Source of the DNA: a virus
Direction: 5' to 3' (one strand)
DNA: 64,000 nt
Virus record (IMG/VR): IMGVR_UViG_3300032285_003158
Coordinates: 1-64,000 of that record
The notes beneath the pieces were generated by a model, which worked only from the letters and a program-made list of their open reading frames with translations, did not search any database and was not told the DNA's origin. The translations under genes were made by a program, and so were the position numbers. Positions 28,623-35,621 of the stretch are shown here, piece by piece. Each line of letters starts with the position of its first letter. Position 1 is the stretch's first letter.

Positions 28623-28756
28623 ACCAAAAAATCCCATATCTACTGAGGAGTAATCCAACTCCTGCAAATGTGAACGGTACATTGAAATCCAATGTACGCT
28701 TGATTAATAATGTTATTAAGGAAAAGAAGATAGCCGCTCTACTAAAACACAAATAA
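28616..28756 (+). CDS. small basic hypothetical protein
   Basis: 46 residues (MVNQKIPYLLRSNPTPANVNGTLKSNVRLINNVIKEKKIAALLKHK). The start overlaps the upstream stop by 7 bases; 12 bases before phoH. Not recognised. Confidence 0.5.
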   Translation: MVNQKIPYLLRSNPTPANVNGTLKSNVRLINNVIKEKKIAALLKHK

Positions 28757-28768
28757 TAAAGGTAAACA

Positions 28769-29533
28769 ATGGCCACTAAAAGAACTCCAGTACAAAAGCG
28801 TGATGATTTTGTTGAGAATGATGACTCGAATAGTAAGCATCTTCCTGTAGTAACAAACTCTCTGAAAATAAAGTTGGATCACCTTAAAACATTTCAAGCA
28901 CTAACAGAAAATCAGCAATTATTCTTTGATGCTTATAAGAGAGGTGATTATTTTATTGGCATGTTTGGTTCTCCTGGTGTGGGTAAAACCTTTCTTGCAG
29001 TCTATCGTGCAATTGAAGAGGTATTAGATAAAAATAATCCATTCAAGCAATTGGTTGTTGTTCGTTCCGCGGTACAGGTGAGGGATCAGGGTTTTGTTCC
29101 AGGTACACTTGATGAAAAGATGGAAATCTACGAACAACCTTATAAAGAAATATGTGAAACACTATTCGGTCGTAAGGATGCTTGGGAAAGACTAAAGGAG
29201 CAATCTCATGCAAGATTTATTTCCACCACAGCAATTCGTGGTATTTCTATTGATGATGCTATTGTTGTGGTCGACGAATCACAATCAATGACTTTTCATG
29301 AATTATCCTCTGTTATTAGCCGAGTTGGTCATAGGTCAAAGATTATCTTCATTGGTGACTTGAAGCAAAATGACTTGATTAAATCAAGAAATGACGTATC
29401 AGGACTCAAAGAGTTTCTGGAAGTTGCTCGTCATATGAGTGAGTTTACTGAAATTACATTTACACCAGATGATATTGTTCGCAGCAGTTTGGTTAAATCC
29501 TTTATTATGGCCTGCGAAAAATTAGGATATTGA
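28769..29533 (+). CDS. phoH: PhoH-like ATPase
   Basis: 254 residues. C-terminal PhoH domain: LTENQQLFFDAYKRGDYFIGMFGSPGVGKTFLA (Walker A GSPGVGKT), VRSAVQVRDQGFVPGTLDEKMEIY, IVVVDESQSMT (Walker B), GHRSKIIFIGDLKQND. A common gene of T4-like aquatic phages, related to host phosphate-regulated PhoH, thought to act on RNA or DNA as helicase/ATPase. Here it sits 1.2 kb upstream of the PlcP-Agt-like pair. AAGGTAAACA precedes the ATG. Confidence 0.9.
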   Translation: MATKRTPVQKRDDFVENDDSNSKHLPVVTNSLKIKLDHLKTFQALTENQQLFFDAYKRGDYFIGMFGSPGVGKTFLAVYRAIEEVLDKNNPFKQLVVVRSAVQVRDQGFVPGTLDEKMEIYEQPYKEICETLFGRKDAWERLKEQSHARFISTTAIRGISIDDAIVVVDESQSMTFHELSSVISRVGHRSKIIFIGDLKQNDLIKSRNDVSGLKEFLEVARHMSEFTEITFTPDDIVRSSLVKSFIMACEKLGY

Positions 29534-29536
29534 GAT

Positions 29537-30193
29537 ATGTTTAACTATTGCCCACCTAAAGAACTCGAAAATCTAGAATCTGAAACTGGTCAAGACGGTA
29601 AAAGATTCTATGTTTTACCTAGCGGAGTTCGTATTCCGTCCATCACCACCGTATTAGGTGCAATGAAGAAGGAAGCAATTCAGGCTTGGCGCCGTCGGGT
29701 GGGTGAAGATGTTGCCAACCAAATCTCTAGGAAAGCATCTGGAAGAGGCACCAATGTGCATACATTATGTGAACGATATCTGAACAACGATTCGCTTGGT
29801 GATGTTATGCCAGACGCTAGGGAGATGTTCTTTAGCATCAAACCTTATCTAAACAGGATTAATAATATTTGGTATCAGGAACAGACTTTATGGTCTGAAA
29901 AATTAGGCGTTGCTGGTCGTGTGGATTGTATAGGAGAATTTGATGGCGTATTGAGTATCATAGACTTTAAAACGTCTAAAAAAATAAAAACCAAAGATAT
30001 GATCGAGGACTATTTTTGGCAAGAATGTGCTTATTCCTTAATGGCAGAAGAAAGGACTGGCAAACCTATAAATCAATTGGTGACTATAATGGCGGTAGAA
30101 AATGAAGAGCCTTTATTGTTTATAGAAAAGACAGAAGACCACATTACAGGTTTAGTACGAGCAATCCGTTACTATAACGACCAAAATACCTGA
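29537..30193 (+). CDS. RecB/Cas4-like PD-(D/E)XK nuclease
   Basis: 218 residues. Motifs in order: SITTVLG, RRVGEDVANQISRKASGRGTNVHTLCERYL (the R-G-x-x-V-H histidine motif), LGVAGRVDCIGEFDGVLSIIDFKTSKK (D...D-x-K core of PD-(D/E)XK), and WQECAYSLMAEERTG (the Q-x-x-x-Y RecB signature). Likely a DNA exonuclease for recombination or host-DNA turnover, like the T4-like phage 'exonuclease' genes. AGGATATTGAGAT precedes the ATG. Confidence 0.88.
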   Translation: MFNYCPPKELENLESETGQDGKRFYVLPSGVRIPSITTVLGAMKKEAIQAWRRRVGEDVANQISRKASGRGTNVHTLCERYLNNDSLGDVMPDAREMFFSIKPYLNRINNIWYQEQTLWSEKLGVAGRVDCIGEFDGVLSIIDFKTSKKIKTKDMIEDYFWQECAYSLMAEERTGKPINQLVTIMAVENEEPLLFIEKTEDHITGLVRAIRYYNDQNT

Positions 30194-30207
30194 GTGTTTG
30201 TAGTATC

Positions 30208-30236
30208 TTGCCAAACACATAAATATGTGTTAAGAT
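30208..30236 (+). promoter_or_regulatory. promoter of the tmRNA transcript
   Basis: TTGCCA 30208-30213, 17-base spacer, TAAGAT 30231-30236. The spacer contains the inverted repeat ACACATA-AA-TATGTGT (30215-30230), which may be an operator; it also includes a CATAAATA late-promoter-like word. Confidence 0.7.
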
Positions 30237-30238
30237 GC

Positions 30239-30311
30239 AATCTCGGTCAGTACGGTGGGACGTGCAGGTAGACAATACATGGACAAGGTTCGAATCCAAA
30301 CTGAGATTTTT
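30239..30311 (+). ncRNA. tRNA-like structured RNA (degenerate)
   Basis: Starts near the expected +1. Closing stem AATCTC/GAGATT, a D-arm-like GTC...GAC with GG, and a T-loop-like GGTTCGAATCC are visible, followed by six T residues. The T stem does not pair beyond two bases and the anticodon stem has mismatches, so it is not a normal tRNA. It may be a decayed tRNA or a structured leader that ends in a terminator. Confidence 0.3.
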
Positions 30312-30333
30312 TGAAATAATTAAAGGAGTTATT

Positions 30334-30399
30334 ATGATCGCATTGTATTTCCTCATTATGTTTGTTGCTTTCATGGGGTTTTTACAACTCACGAAGTAA
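30334..30399 (+). CDS. 21-residue membrane peptide
   Basis: MIALYFLIMFVAFMGFLQLTK: entirely hydrophobic apart from the end, one membrane span. AAAGGAG seven bases before the ATG is a strong ribosome site. Lies between the tRNA-like RNA and the tmRNA. Confidence 0.45.
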   Translation: MIALYFLIMFVAFMGFLQLTK

Positions 30400-30692
30400 G
30401 AAGCTATGATTGTATGAAGTAAGTAGAAATGAGTTCTGGACGCGGAGGCAGTATCCGCCCGGTCCACCAAAAGCATATTCTGTTTGGTATCGGCAGTAGC
30501 CAAAAAGACTTAGTGTGCTTTTGATGGGCCGGAAATAGTTTCGACAGGGCAAAAAGTATATGCACGGACAATCCAGTAGGCGATGACTGTAAATCAAGCA
30601 AACCAAGTAAATGCAAACGAAGATGCATTTTTGATGGCGGCGTAAGCACCATCTGAGTTTTGCCAGTTGAACTTGGAAACAGAATCAACTGG
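30400..30692 (+). ncRNA. ssrA: circularly permuted (two-piece) tmRNA
   Basis: Acceptor piece first: T-arm GCGGA/TCCGC with 7-base loop (30442-30458), acceptor strand CCGGTCC (30459-30465), A, and an encoded CCA (30467-30469). A 56-base spacer follows, then the coding piece starting GGGCCGG (30526-30532), which pairs with CCGGTCC over 7 bp with G3-U70, the alanine identity pair. Next come the D-loop-like TAGTTTCGACAGGGC, a pseudoknot-like CAGT/ACTG region, and the tag frame 30613-30645 coding ANEDAFLMAA-stop, whose stop lies in a GATGG/CCATC hairpin. The last helix is CCAGTTGA/TCAACTGG. The 5' end of the acceptor piece is approximate. Confidence 0.88.
30613..30645 (+). other. tmRNA tag-peptide frame
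   Basis: GCA AAC GAA GAT GCA TTT TTG ATG GCG GCG TAA, i.e. ANEDAFLMAA. It follows the tmRNA tag pattern (A)N(D/E)...(L/M)AA. The hydrophobic C-terminus ending in AA is the ClpXP-type degradation signal. Confidence 0.88.
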
Positions 30693-30696
30693 TACT

Positions 30697-30704
30697 TATA
30701 AATA
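30697..30704 (+). promoter_or_regulatory. T4-type late promoter
   Basis: Exact TATAAATA, ending 5 bases before the ATG of the metallophosphoesterase gene at 30710. Either the mRNA is nearly leaderless or the motif is fortuitous. Confidence 0.5.
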
Positions 30705-30709
30705 AAATC

Positions 30710-31480
30710 ATGGACACAAAAAAATACAAAAGTATCTTCATTTCTGATGTACACTTAGGTACAAAAGACTGCAAGGCCGCATTACTTAATGATTTTTTGA
30801 AAAACAATAGTTGCGAGTCCCTTTATCTTGTCGGTGACATAATCGACGGATGGAGAATCCAACAAAATAAGTGGCGCTGGAAGCAAAGTCATACCAATGT
30901 GATTCGCAGAATTCTCAGTTGTTCCAAAGATGGAACAAAGGTTATTTACATTGCCGGAAACCATGATGAATTTCTGAGGCCACTATTATCTTATAATATA
31001 GGTTTTGGTATGGTAGAGATAGCAAACCAATATGAACACCTAGGCGTTGATGGTAAAAAATACTTGGTAGTACATGGTGATTTATTTGACGGTATCACCA
31101 GACTTGCTCCATGGATATCATTTTTAGGTGACCGCGCATATGATTTTATACTAAGCGCCAACACTAAATTAAACTGGTTGAGACATAGACTAGGTTTTGG
31201 ATATTGGAGTCTCAGTAGATTCTTAAAGCATAAGGTTAAAAAAGCAGTCGATTTTATCTTTCATTTTGAAAAAAATATCACTAACTATTGCATTAAAAGA
31301 GGTTTTGATGGCGTGATTTGTGGACATATACACAATGCAGAAATCAAAAATATTGATGGCATCATGTATATGAATGACGGTGATTGGGTAGAATCCTGTA
31401 CTGCATTAGTTGAACATCATGATGGTTCTTGGGAATTAATTACATGGTCCCAAAATATTAGTGAAGATACTTACGATTGA
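30710..31480 (+). CDS. plcP: PlcP-like metallophosphoesterase (LpxH fold)
   Basis: 256 residues. Calcineurin-type phosphoesterase motifs in order: D13-V-H15 (SDVHLGT), GDIIDGW, GNHDEF, HGDLFD, GHIHNA. Its layout (SDVHLGTxxCKAxxLxDFL, LYLVGDIIDGWR, YIAGNHDEFLRP, LGDRAYDFILSANT) matches the group often annotated 'UDP-2,3-diacylglucosamine diphosphatase', which includes PlcP, a phospholipase C that turns phospholipids into diacylglycerol under phosphate limitation. The glycosyltransferase next door is the usual genetic partner of PlcP, which favours PlcP over LpxH. No signal peptide; acts at the cytoplasmic face. Confidence 0.75.
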   Translation: MDTKKYKSIFISDVHLGTKDCKAALLNDFLKNNSCESLYLVGDIIDGWRIQQNKWRWKQSHTNVIRRILSCSKDGTKVIYIAGNHDEFLRPLLSYNIGFGMVEIANQYEHLGVDGKKYLVVHGDLFDGITRLAPWISFLGDRAYDFILSANTKLNWLRHRLGFGYWSLSRFLKHKVKKAVDFIFHFEKNITNYCIKRGFDGVICGHIHNAEIKNIDGIMYMNDGDWVESCTALVEHHDGSWELITWSQNISEDTYD

Positions 31481-31482
31481 AC

Positions 31483-32496
31483 ATGCGAAAGAAAATTTTA
31501 ATTATAACCGACAATTTACCGGATCAAATAAATGGAGTCGTTACTACATTCAAAAACATTGAAAAATGTGCTAACGCTGATGGGTTTGATATTGTATATC
31601 TTGATCCCGGGCAGTTCTATCATATTGATTGTCCTGGCTACTCTGATGTTAAACTCTCAATCCCGTTTAAAATTGGAAAAAAGATTGAAAGCATATCTCC
31701 GGATTATATACACATTGCTACGGAAGGTCCTATAGGATTTTTCGCAAGGTGTTATTTGGATAGAAAGAATATAAAGTATAACACTAGTTATCATACGAAG
31801 TTTCCTGAGTTCTTAAAGAAATTGTATGGAATTCCGGAGTGCGTTAGTTATGCTTATTTTAGATGGTTTCATAAACATAGTGGAAAAGTATTAACTACCA
31901 CCAATACAATGGTGAAAGAACTGGAAGAACATGGATTTCGTTCAGACATAATTCCATGGACCCGCGGTGTAGATAGAGAGATATTTAATAAAAATCTTCG
32001 AACTGAATATGAAGGTAAAGTTTTATTGAGTGTGGGTAGGGTAAGTAAAGAAAAGGGAATCGAGAATTTCTGTTCTCTCGATTGTTCGCCATGGGTTAAA
32101 AAAATAGTAGTTGGTGATGGTCCATGTCGAGAAGAATTACAATCAAAATATCCAGACGTAAAATTTGTTGGTGTTAAAACTGGTAAAGAACTTGCAGAGT
32201 ATTATGCGAATGCAGATGTGTTTGTGTTTACCTCTAAGGTAGATACTTTTGGCATAGTAATAATAGAAGCATTGTCCGTGGGAACTCCAGTTGCAGCATA
32301 CAAAGTTCCTGGTCCGATTGACATAATAGAACCTGGTGTCAATGGCTATATGGAAGAAATTTTGAATGACCCTTTGAATGATTGTATCAACAGGTGTCTT
32401 TCACTTGACCGAGATGAAGTGGAAAAATCCAGCATCAAATGGTCTTGGCAAGAATGTTGGAATGTATTCAGAGAAAATTTAATTCAATTGAAATAG
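31483..32496 (+). CDS. GT4-family glycosyltransferase (Agt-like)
   Basis: 337 residues. GT-B fold, family 4 marks: N-terminal KKILIITDNLPDQINGVVTTFKNI, middle IPWTRGVDREIF, GKVLLSVGRVSKEKG, and the nucleotide-sugar site DTFGIVIIEALSVGTPVAAYKVPGPIDII. Members near this type transfer a hexose from a nucleotide sugar to diacylglycerol. Directly follows the PlcP-like gene (2 bases between stop and ATG; TTG 31477 is an alternative start). In bacteria plcP and agt are adjacent and replace phospholipids with glycolipids. Substrate here is inferred from context. Confidence 0.75.
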   Translation: MRKKILIITDNLPDQINGVVTTFKNIEKCANADGFDIVYLDPGQFYHIDCPGYSDVKLSIPFKIGKKIESISPDYIHIATEGPIGFFARCYLDRKNIKYNTSYHTKFPEFLKKLYGIPECVSYAYFRWFHKHSGKVLTTTNTMVKELEEHGFRSDIIPWTRGVDREIFNKNLRTEYEGKVLLSVGRVSKEKGIENFCSLDCSPWVKKIVVGDGPCREELQSKYPDVKFVGVKTGKELAEYYANADVFVFTSKVDTFGIVIIEALSVGTPVAAYKVPGPIDIIEPGVNGYMEEILNDPLNDCINRCLSLDRDEVEKSSIKWSWQECWNVFRENLIQLK

Positions 32497-32531
32497 TTCA
32501 ATATTTTCTAAGTCCCAAAACAGGAGAAAAA

Positions 32532-33077
32532 ATGTTAACAACTAAGAAAGTGCTATATCATGTAGCACTAATGTCTGCCATTTCCGTTGTACTTTCGATG
32601 TTCTTGTCATTTAAAATTATTGATTTAATTAAAGAATATACGTTTCAATCGTATACAGTACGTGAAGTTGTTGTTCTACAACACATGATGCAAGAAGAAG
32701 TAAACTGTCTAGCCAATAATATCTATTATGAAGCTGGTACAGAATCGTATGAGGGTAAACTCGCCATTGCACAAGTTACAGTTAATCGAGTTAATAGTAA
32801 CAAATATGCCAAAGATATATGTGGTGTGGTGAAACAAAAAGACAACGGTGTCTGTCAATTCAGTTGGGTTTGTGTCAAGGTTTCGAAAGAAAAGGAACCA
32901 TATGCATGGGAAGAGTCTAAGTTAATTGCTGAAAAGATGTTGACACAGAGCACCTTTCATGATAAACTAGCCAAGACTAATGCTTTATTCTATCATGCAG
33001 ACTACATAACTACCAATTGGGACAAATCAAAGGTCGTGTCAAAAATAGGTAGACATATTTTCTATAAAACCATTTAA
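32532..33077 (+). CDS. SleB-type cell wall hydrolase, membrane-anchored
   Basis: 181 residues. N-terminal membrane anchor (VALMSAISVVLSMFLSFKIIDLI) then a Hydrolase_2/SleB domain: EEVNCLANNIYYEAGTESYEGKLAIAQVTVNRVNS, QKDNGVCQFSWVC, and TNALFYHADYITTNW. Such enzymes are lytic transglycosylase-like peptidoglycan hydrolases; in T4-like phages they are candidate endolysins. The membrane anchor suggests a signal-anchor-release type endolysin. GGAGAAAAA precedes the ATG. Confidence 0.8.
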   Translation: MLTTKKVLYHVALMSAISVVLSMFLSFKIIDLIKEYTFQSYTVREVVVLQHMMQEEVNCLANNIYYEAGTESYEGKLAIAQVTVNRVNSNKYAKDICGVVKQKDNGVCQFSWVCVKVSKEKEPYAWEESKLIAEKMLTQSTFHDKLAKTNALFYHADYITTNWDKSKVVSKIGRHIFYKTI

Positions 33078-33089
33078 CAAAGGTACATA

Positions 33090-33311
33090 ATGCCCAGTCG
33101 TGATGAAATTAAAGAGTTTTCTGATTTGATCGAAAACTTATCCTATGAAGAAAATTGTTCCCTCGTTGATGCTATTGTCTTCCATTGTGAGGGTACAGGT
33201 TTGGAAATCGAAGTTGCTGCAACTCTAATTTCTCCTATTCTTAAACAGAAGATCAAGGAAGAAGCGGAAGAAAACAACCTTATGAAGAAGACTTCCAAAC
33301 TCCCTATTTGA
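33090..33311 (+). CDS. 33: gp33-like late transcription co-activator
   Basis: 73 residues: MPSRDEIKEFSDLIENLSYEENCSLVDAIVFHCEGTGLEIEVAATLISPILKQKIKEEAEENNLMKKTSKLPI. Size and the 'AIxxxCExTGLEIEVAAxLIS' core match gp33 of T4-like environmental phages, and the T4 gene order gp33-gp59-gp32 is kept. gp33 links RNA polymerase to the sliding clamp for late transcription; the T4-style TATAAATA promoters here fit. CAAAGGTACATA precedes the ATG. Confidence 0.7.
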   Translation: MPSRDEIKEFSDLIENLSYEENCSLVDAIVFHCEGTGLEIEVAATLISPILKQKIKEEAEENNLMKKTSKLPI

Positions 33312-33318
33312 ATGAGTG

Positions 33319-33924
33319 ATGACTGAAAATACTGGATTTGCAGCATTTGCATTATATCACAGTCTGAAATTACACTTTACATCTAGTAGTTACAATTACC
33401 ATAAGTATAATGGTAAGACAAACGTATCTAAAGATAGTTTTCTGAAACGTAAAGATAAGTATTCTTTCTACAGACTATCACGAAAATATGATTTACCAGA
33501 ACTCAAGGACTTTTTGGTTGCTAATTTCGTTACATACAATGTAAACTGGATCGGCGAGATTATGGGTGCAGAGGCTGAGGACGCATACACCAAATGGCAA
33601 AAGCGTATTCAATCTCTGACATATAATTTCACCAATGATATGGACAAGGTGATGGAATCTGGTAATCCGGAACAATGTCTTAAAGTTGTAAATGGTCAGT
33701 ATCCCCAACTATATGATATGCTGGGTCACGACAAGATTACGCTGGAGTCCTTTGTTATTCTCAATGATATCCTCAACTTCTTTCCTATGTGGAGTAAGAA
33801 AATTGATGATGATATTATCTGGCCGAGTTTCAGATTGAAATGTGAGAAGTATGCACCATTTATTGAATATGATAAAGCAAAGTTCAAATCTATACTAAGA
33901 GACAAGATGCAAGAATATGCATAA
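33319..33924 (+). CDS. 59: gp59 DNA helicase loader
   Basis: 201 residues. ALYHSLKLHFTSSSYNYHKYNGKTNVSKDSFLKRKDKYSFYRLSRKY and LKDFLVANFVTYNVNWIGEI are characteristic of T4 gp59, which loads the gp41 helicase on forked DNA coated with gp32. It lies between gp33 and gp32 as in T4. The ATG at 33319 has no strong ribosome site; a GTG just before (33316) is in frame. Confidence 0.85.
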   Translation: MTENTGFAAFALYHSLKLHFTSSSYNYHKYNGKTNVSKDSFLKRKDKYSFYRLSRKYDLPELKDFLVANFVTYNVNWIGEIMGAEAEDAYTKWQKRIQSLTYNFTNDMDKVMESGNPEQCLKVVNGQYPQLYDMLGHDKITLESFVILNDILNFFPMWSKKIDDDIIWPSFRLKCEKYAPFIEYDKAKFKSILRDKMQEYA

Positions 33925-33927
33925 ATA
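33920..33927 (+). promoter_or_regulatory. T4-type late promoter
   Basis: CATAAATA, overlapping the gp59 stop and 34 bases before the next ATG, so it would drive the putative virion gene 33961-34518. Confidence 0.55.
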
Positions 33928-33960
33928 ATGGTCTGTATTTCCAACTACTAAAAAATCCTT

Positions 33961-34518
33961 ATGCGTTCATTTAAATCTTTCTTGGCTGAAAAAGTATTAT
34001 CCATCGGACTTAATCCTGAACATGAAAAATTCAGAGAGAAGCACCGCCAACAAATCCATGATGTTATTCAACACTCATATAAGAATGTAGACGGCGGCTA
34101 TGGTGGTAATGGATCAGGTACCAAGAAAGAATCTGATGCTATACATGATGATATTACAAACTCGGTCATCAAAGCAACCAAGCGTGGAGATAAGATAACC
34201 GCTGTTAATCTTTATAAGAAACAACATGGTAGAAAGTCTATTGCTTCTGGTACAGATGGTTCTGAACAAGGTAAAAATGATTGGAAGAAGACAAAGATGG
34301 AAGACCATGAGCAGAAACGCGCATGGGGTGAAGTCTCTGGTGCAGCCGAGAAAATCCAGCGTAAGATGGGAGTTCCTGTTATTCATAATAACAAAGTGGG
34401 TAAACTACTTAACAAAGATATTAGCCCACACGAAGGTGGTGAACATTATGATCGTAAGATTGGTGGAGAAACCCACACGAAAGTGGCCATGGGACACCCA
34501 AAGGTTGACAAGGATTAA
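33961..34518 (+). CDS. conserved T4-like protein, possible virion component
   Basis: 185 residues: MRSFKSFLAEKVLSIGLNPEHEKFREKHRQQIHDVIQHSYKNVDGGYGGNGSGTKKES ... ITAVNLYKKQHGRKSIASGTDGSEQGK ... EVSGAAEKIQRKMG. The 'LNPEHExxRxxHRxxIxDxIxxSYxxxGGYGG' pattern recurs in T4-like phages. The MRSFKSFLAEK start resembles the N-terminal sequences of T4-like proteins packaged in the head. The late-type promoter before it supports late expression. Function unknown. Confidence 0.65.
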   Translation: MRSFKSFLAEKVLSIGLNPEHEKFREKHRQQIHDVIQHSYKNVDGGYGGNGSGTKKESDAIHDDITNSVIKATKRGDKITAVNLYKKQHGRKSIASGTDGSEQGKNDWKKTKMEDHEQKRAWGEVSGAAEKIQRKMGVPVIHNNKVGKLLNKDISPHEGGEHYDRKIGGETHTKVAMGHPKVDKD

Positions 34519-34533
34519 AAGGTGTGATATACT
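34505..34533 (+). promoter_or_regulatory. consensus sigma-70 promoter
   Basis: TTGACA 34505-34510, 17-base spacer, TATACT 34528-34533, with TG just before the -10. The ATG at 34540 is 6 bases further, giving a leaderless or nearly leaderless message. Confidence 0.75.
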
Positions 34534-34539
34534 TTCTGC

Positions 34540-35058
34540 ATGAAGAAACTTATTGTTTATTGCCACGGCTACGGCTCAAATCCCAATACGGATAAATTGC
34601 AACAACTCAAAGATGCAGGATTTGATGCATATTGCTTTCATGCATGTATTGATCCTGTGGTCGCTTTTGATAGTATCAGTCGAGAAATCGATTTAGTGCT
34701 ACTGGATTATCTACACCAGGATATTGAACTTATCTTTGTCGGTACTTCTCTTGGTGGCTGGATGGCTTCTAAACTGGCTAAGGCATATGATTGCCGTGCA
34801 GTTATTATCAACCCATCATACGATCCAGAACTATCTCTTGAGAAATATGGAATATTCGAAGAAATTCGGAACAAGTATACTAAGTTGACTATTTCTGAAA
34901 AGTTCCATTACTTCTTCGCTGAAAAGGATGAAGTTCTAGACCATGCAGATTGTCTCGATGCTGTAGTATCTTCGTGTTCTTATGATATGATTCGTGGTGC
35001 AGATCACCGTTTCAACGAACACTTTCATTTGGTTATTGATTATTTGAAGAGCATTTAA
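34540..35058 (+). CDS. YqiA-like alpha/beta-hydrolase esterase
   Basis: 172 residues. Alpha/beta-hydrolase triad: nucleophile elbow GTSLGG (Ser about residue 70), Asp in FFAEKDEVLDHAD, His in GADHRF. HGYGSNPNTDK near the start is the YqiA/UPF0227 opening. Substrate unknown; a small cytosolic esterase. Start lies right after the -10 box of its promoter, with no ribosome site. Confidence 0.8.
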   Translation: MKKLIVYCHGYGSNPNTDKLQQLKDAGFDAYCFHACIDPVVAFDSISREIDLVLLDYLHQDIELIFVGTSLGGWMASKLAKAYDCRAVIINPSYDPELSLEKYGIFEEIRNKYTKLTISEKFHYFFAEKDEVLDHADCLDAVVSSCSYDMIRGADHRFNEHFHLVIDYLKSI

Positions 35059-35059
35059 T

Positions 35060-35539
35060 ATGATTGATAAAATTTATGTAGACATGGATGGCGTATTATC
35101 CGACTTCCATAAACGATATAACGAAGTTTTTAATGTATGCCCAGAAACATTAAGCAATAAGCAGTTTCATCGGCAATTTGATAAGTTTATTGTTGATATG
35201 AACTTTGCAACACTTGAAATGATGCCTGATGCACTGCAATTGTTATCTGCACTGGATTCTCTAGAAGTACCAAAAGAGATTTTATCCTCAACTGCATCTG
35301 AGTCTAGGCATGATGTTGTATCTAAACAAAAACGTATCTGGTTGAAAAACCATGGTATTACTTACAAGCAAAATTTTGTACCAGGAAAACACCTAAAGTA
35401 CAAATTTGCAACACCAAATTCCATAATCATTGATGATACGGTAAGTGTTATCGATGATTGGAACAAAGCCGGTGGAATTGGTATTCTTCACAAGTCTGCC
35501 GAAACCACCATTGACAAACTAAAAAGTCTTATGTTATGA
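35060..35539 (+). CDS. HAD-family 5'-nucleotidase-like phosphatase
   Basis: 159 residues. HAD motifs: DMDGVLSDF (motif I with two Asp), STAS (motif II), IIDDTVSVIDDW (motif III/IV). Matches the small HAD phosphatases of T4-like phages, related to deoxyribonucleotidases. Possible role in nucleotide pools. One base after the esterase stop; the gp32 promoter is in its 3' end. Confidence 0.8.
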   Translation: MIDKIYVDMDGVLSDFHKRYNEVFNVCPETLSNKQFHRQFDKFIVDMNFATLEMMPDALQLLSALDSLEVPKEILSSTASESRHDVVSKQKRIWLKNHGITYKQNFVPGKHLKYKFATPNSIIIDDTVSVIDDWNKAGGIGILHKSAETTIDKLKSLML

Positions 35540-35540
35540 T
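35511..35540 (+). promoter_or_regulatory. sigma-70-like promoter for gp32
   Basis: TTGACA 35511-35516, 18-base spacer, TATGAT 35535-35540, in the 3' end of the HAD gene. A long leader (about 75 bases) follows; gp32 in T4 is autoregulated at its leader, and this one is AT-rich as well. Confidence 0.6.
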
Positions 35541-35621
35541 GGCTATATAGATCATCATTATGATTTATGTGGATAATCCGTTAATACATTAATATACTCC
35601 GTAATACGAAAGGAAACTCAA

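Noticed and set aside
30710-31480. LpxH (lipid A synthesis) as the function of the phosphoesterase
   Set aside because: Possible from motifs alone, but the adjacent glycosyltransferase is the normal partner of PlcP; kept as an alternative rather than the main call.
35568-35576. DnaA box (TGTGGATAA, reverse orientation) in the gp32 leader
   Set aside because: Single isolated box; chance occurrence in AT-rich DNA is likely and no other origin features are nearby.
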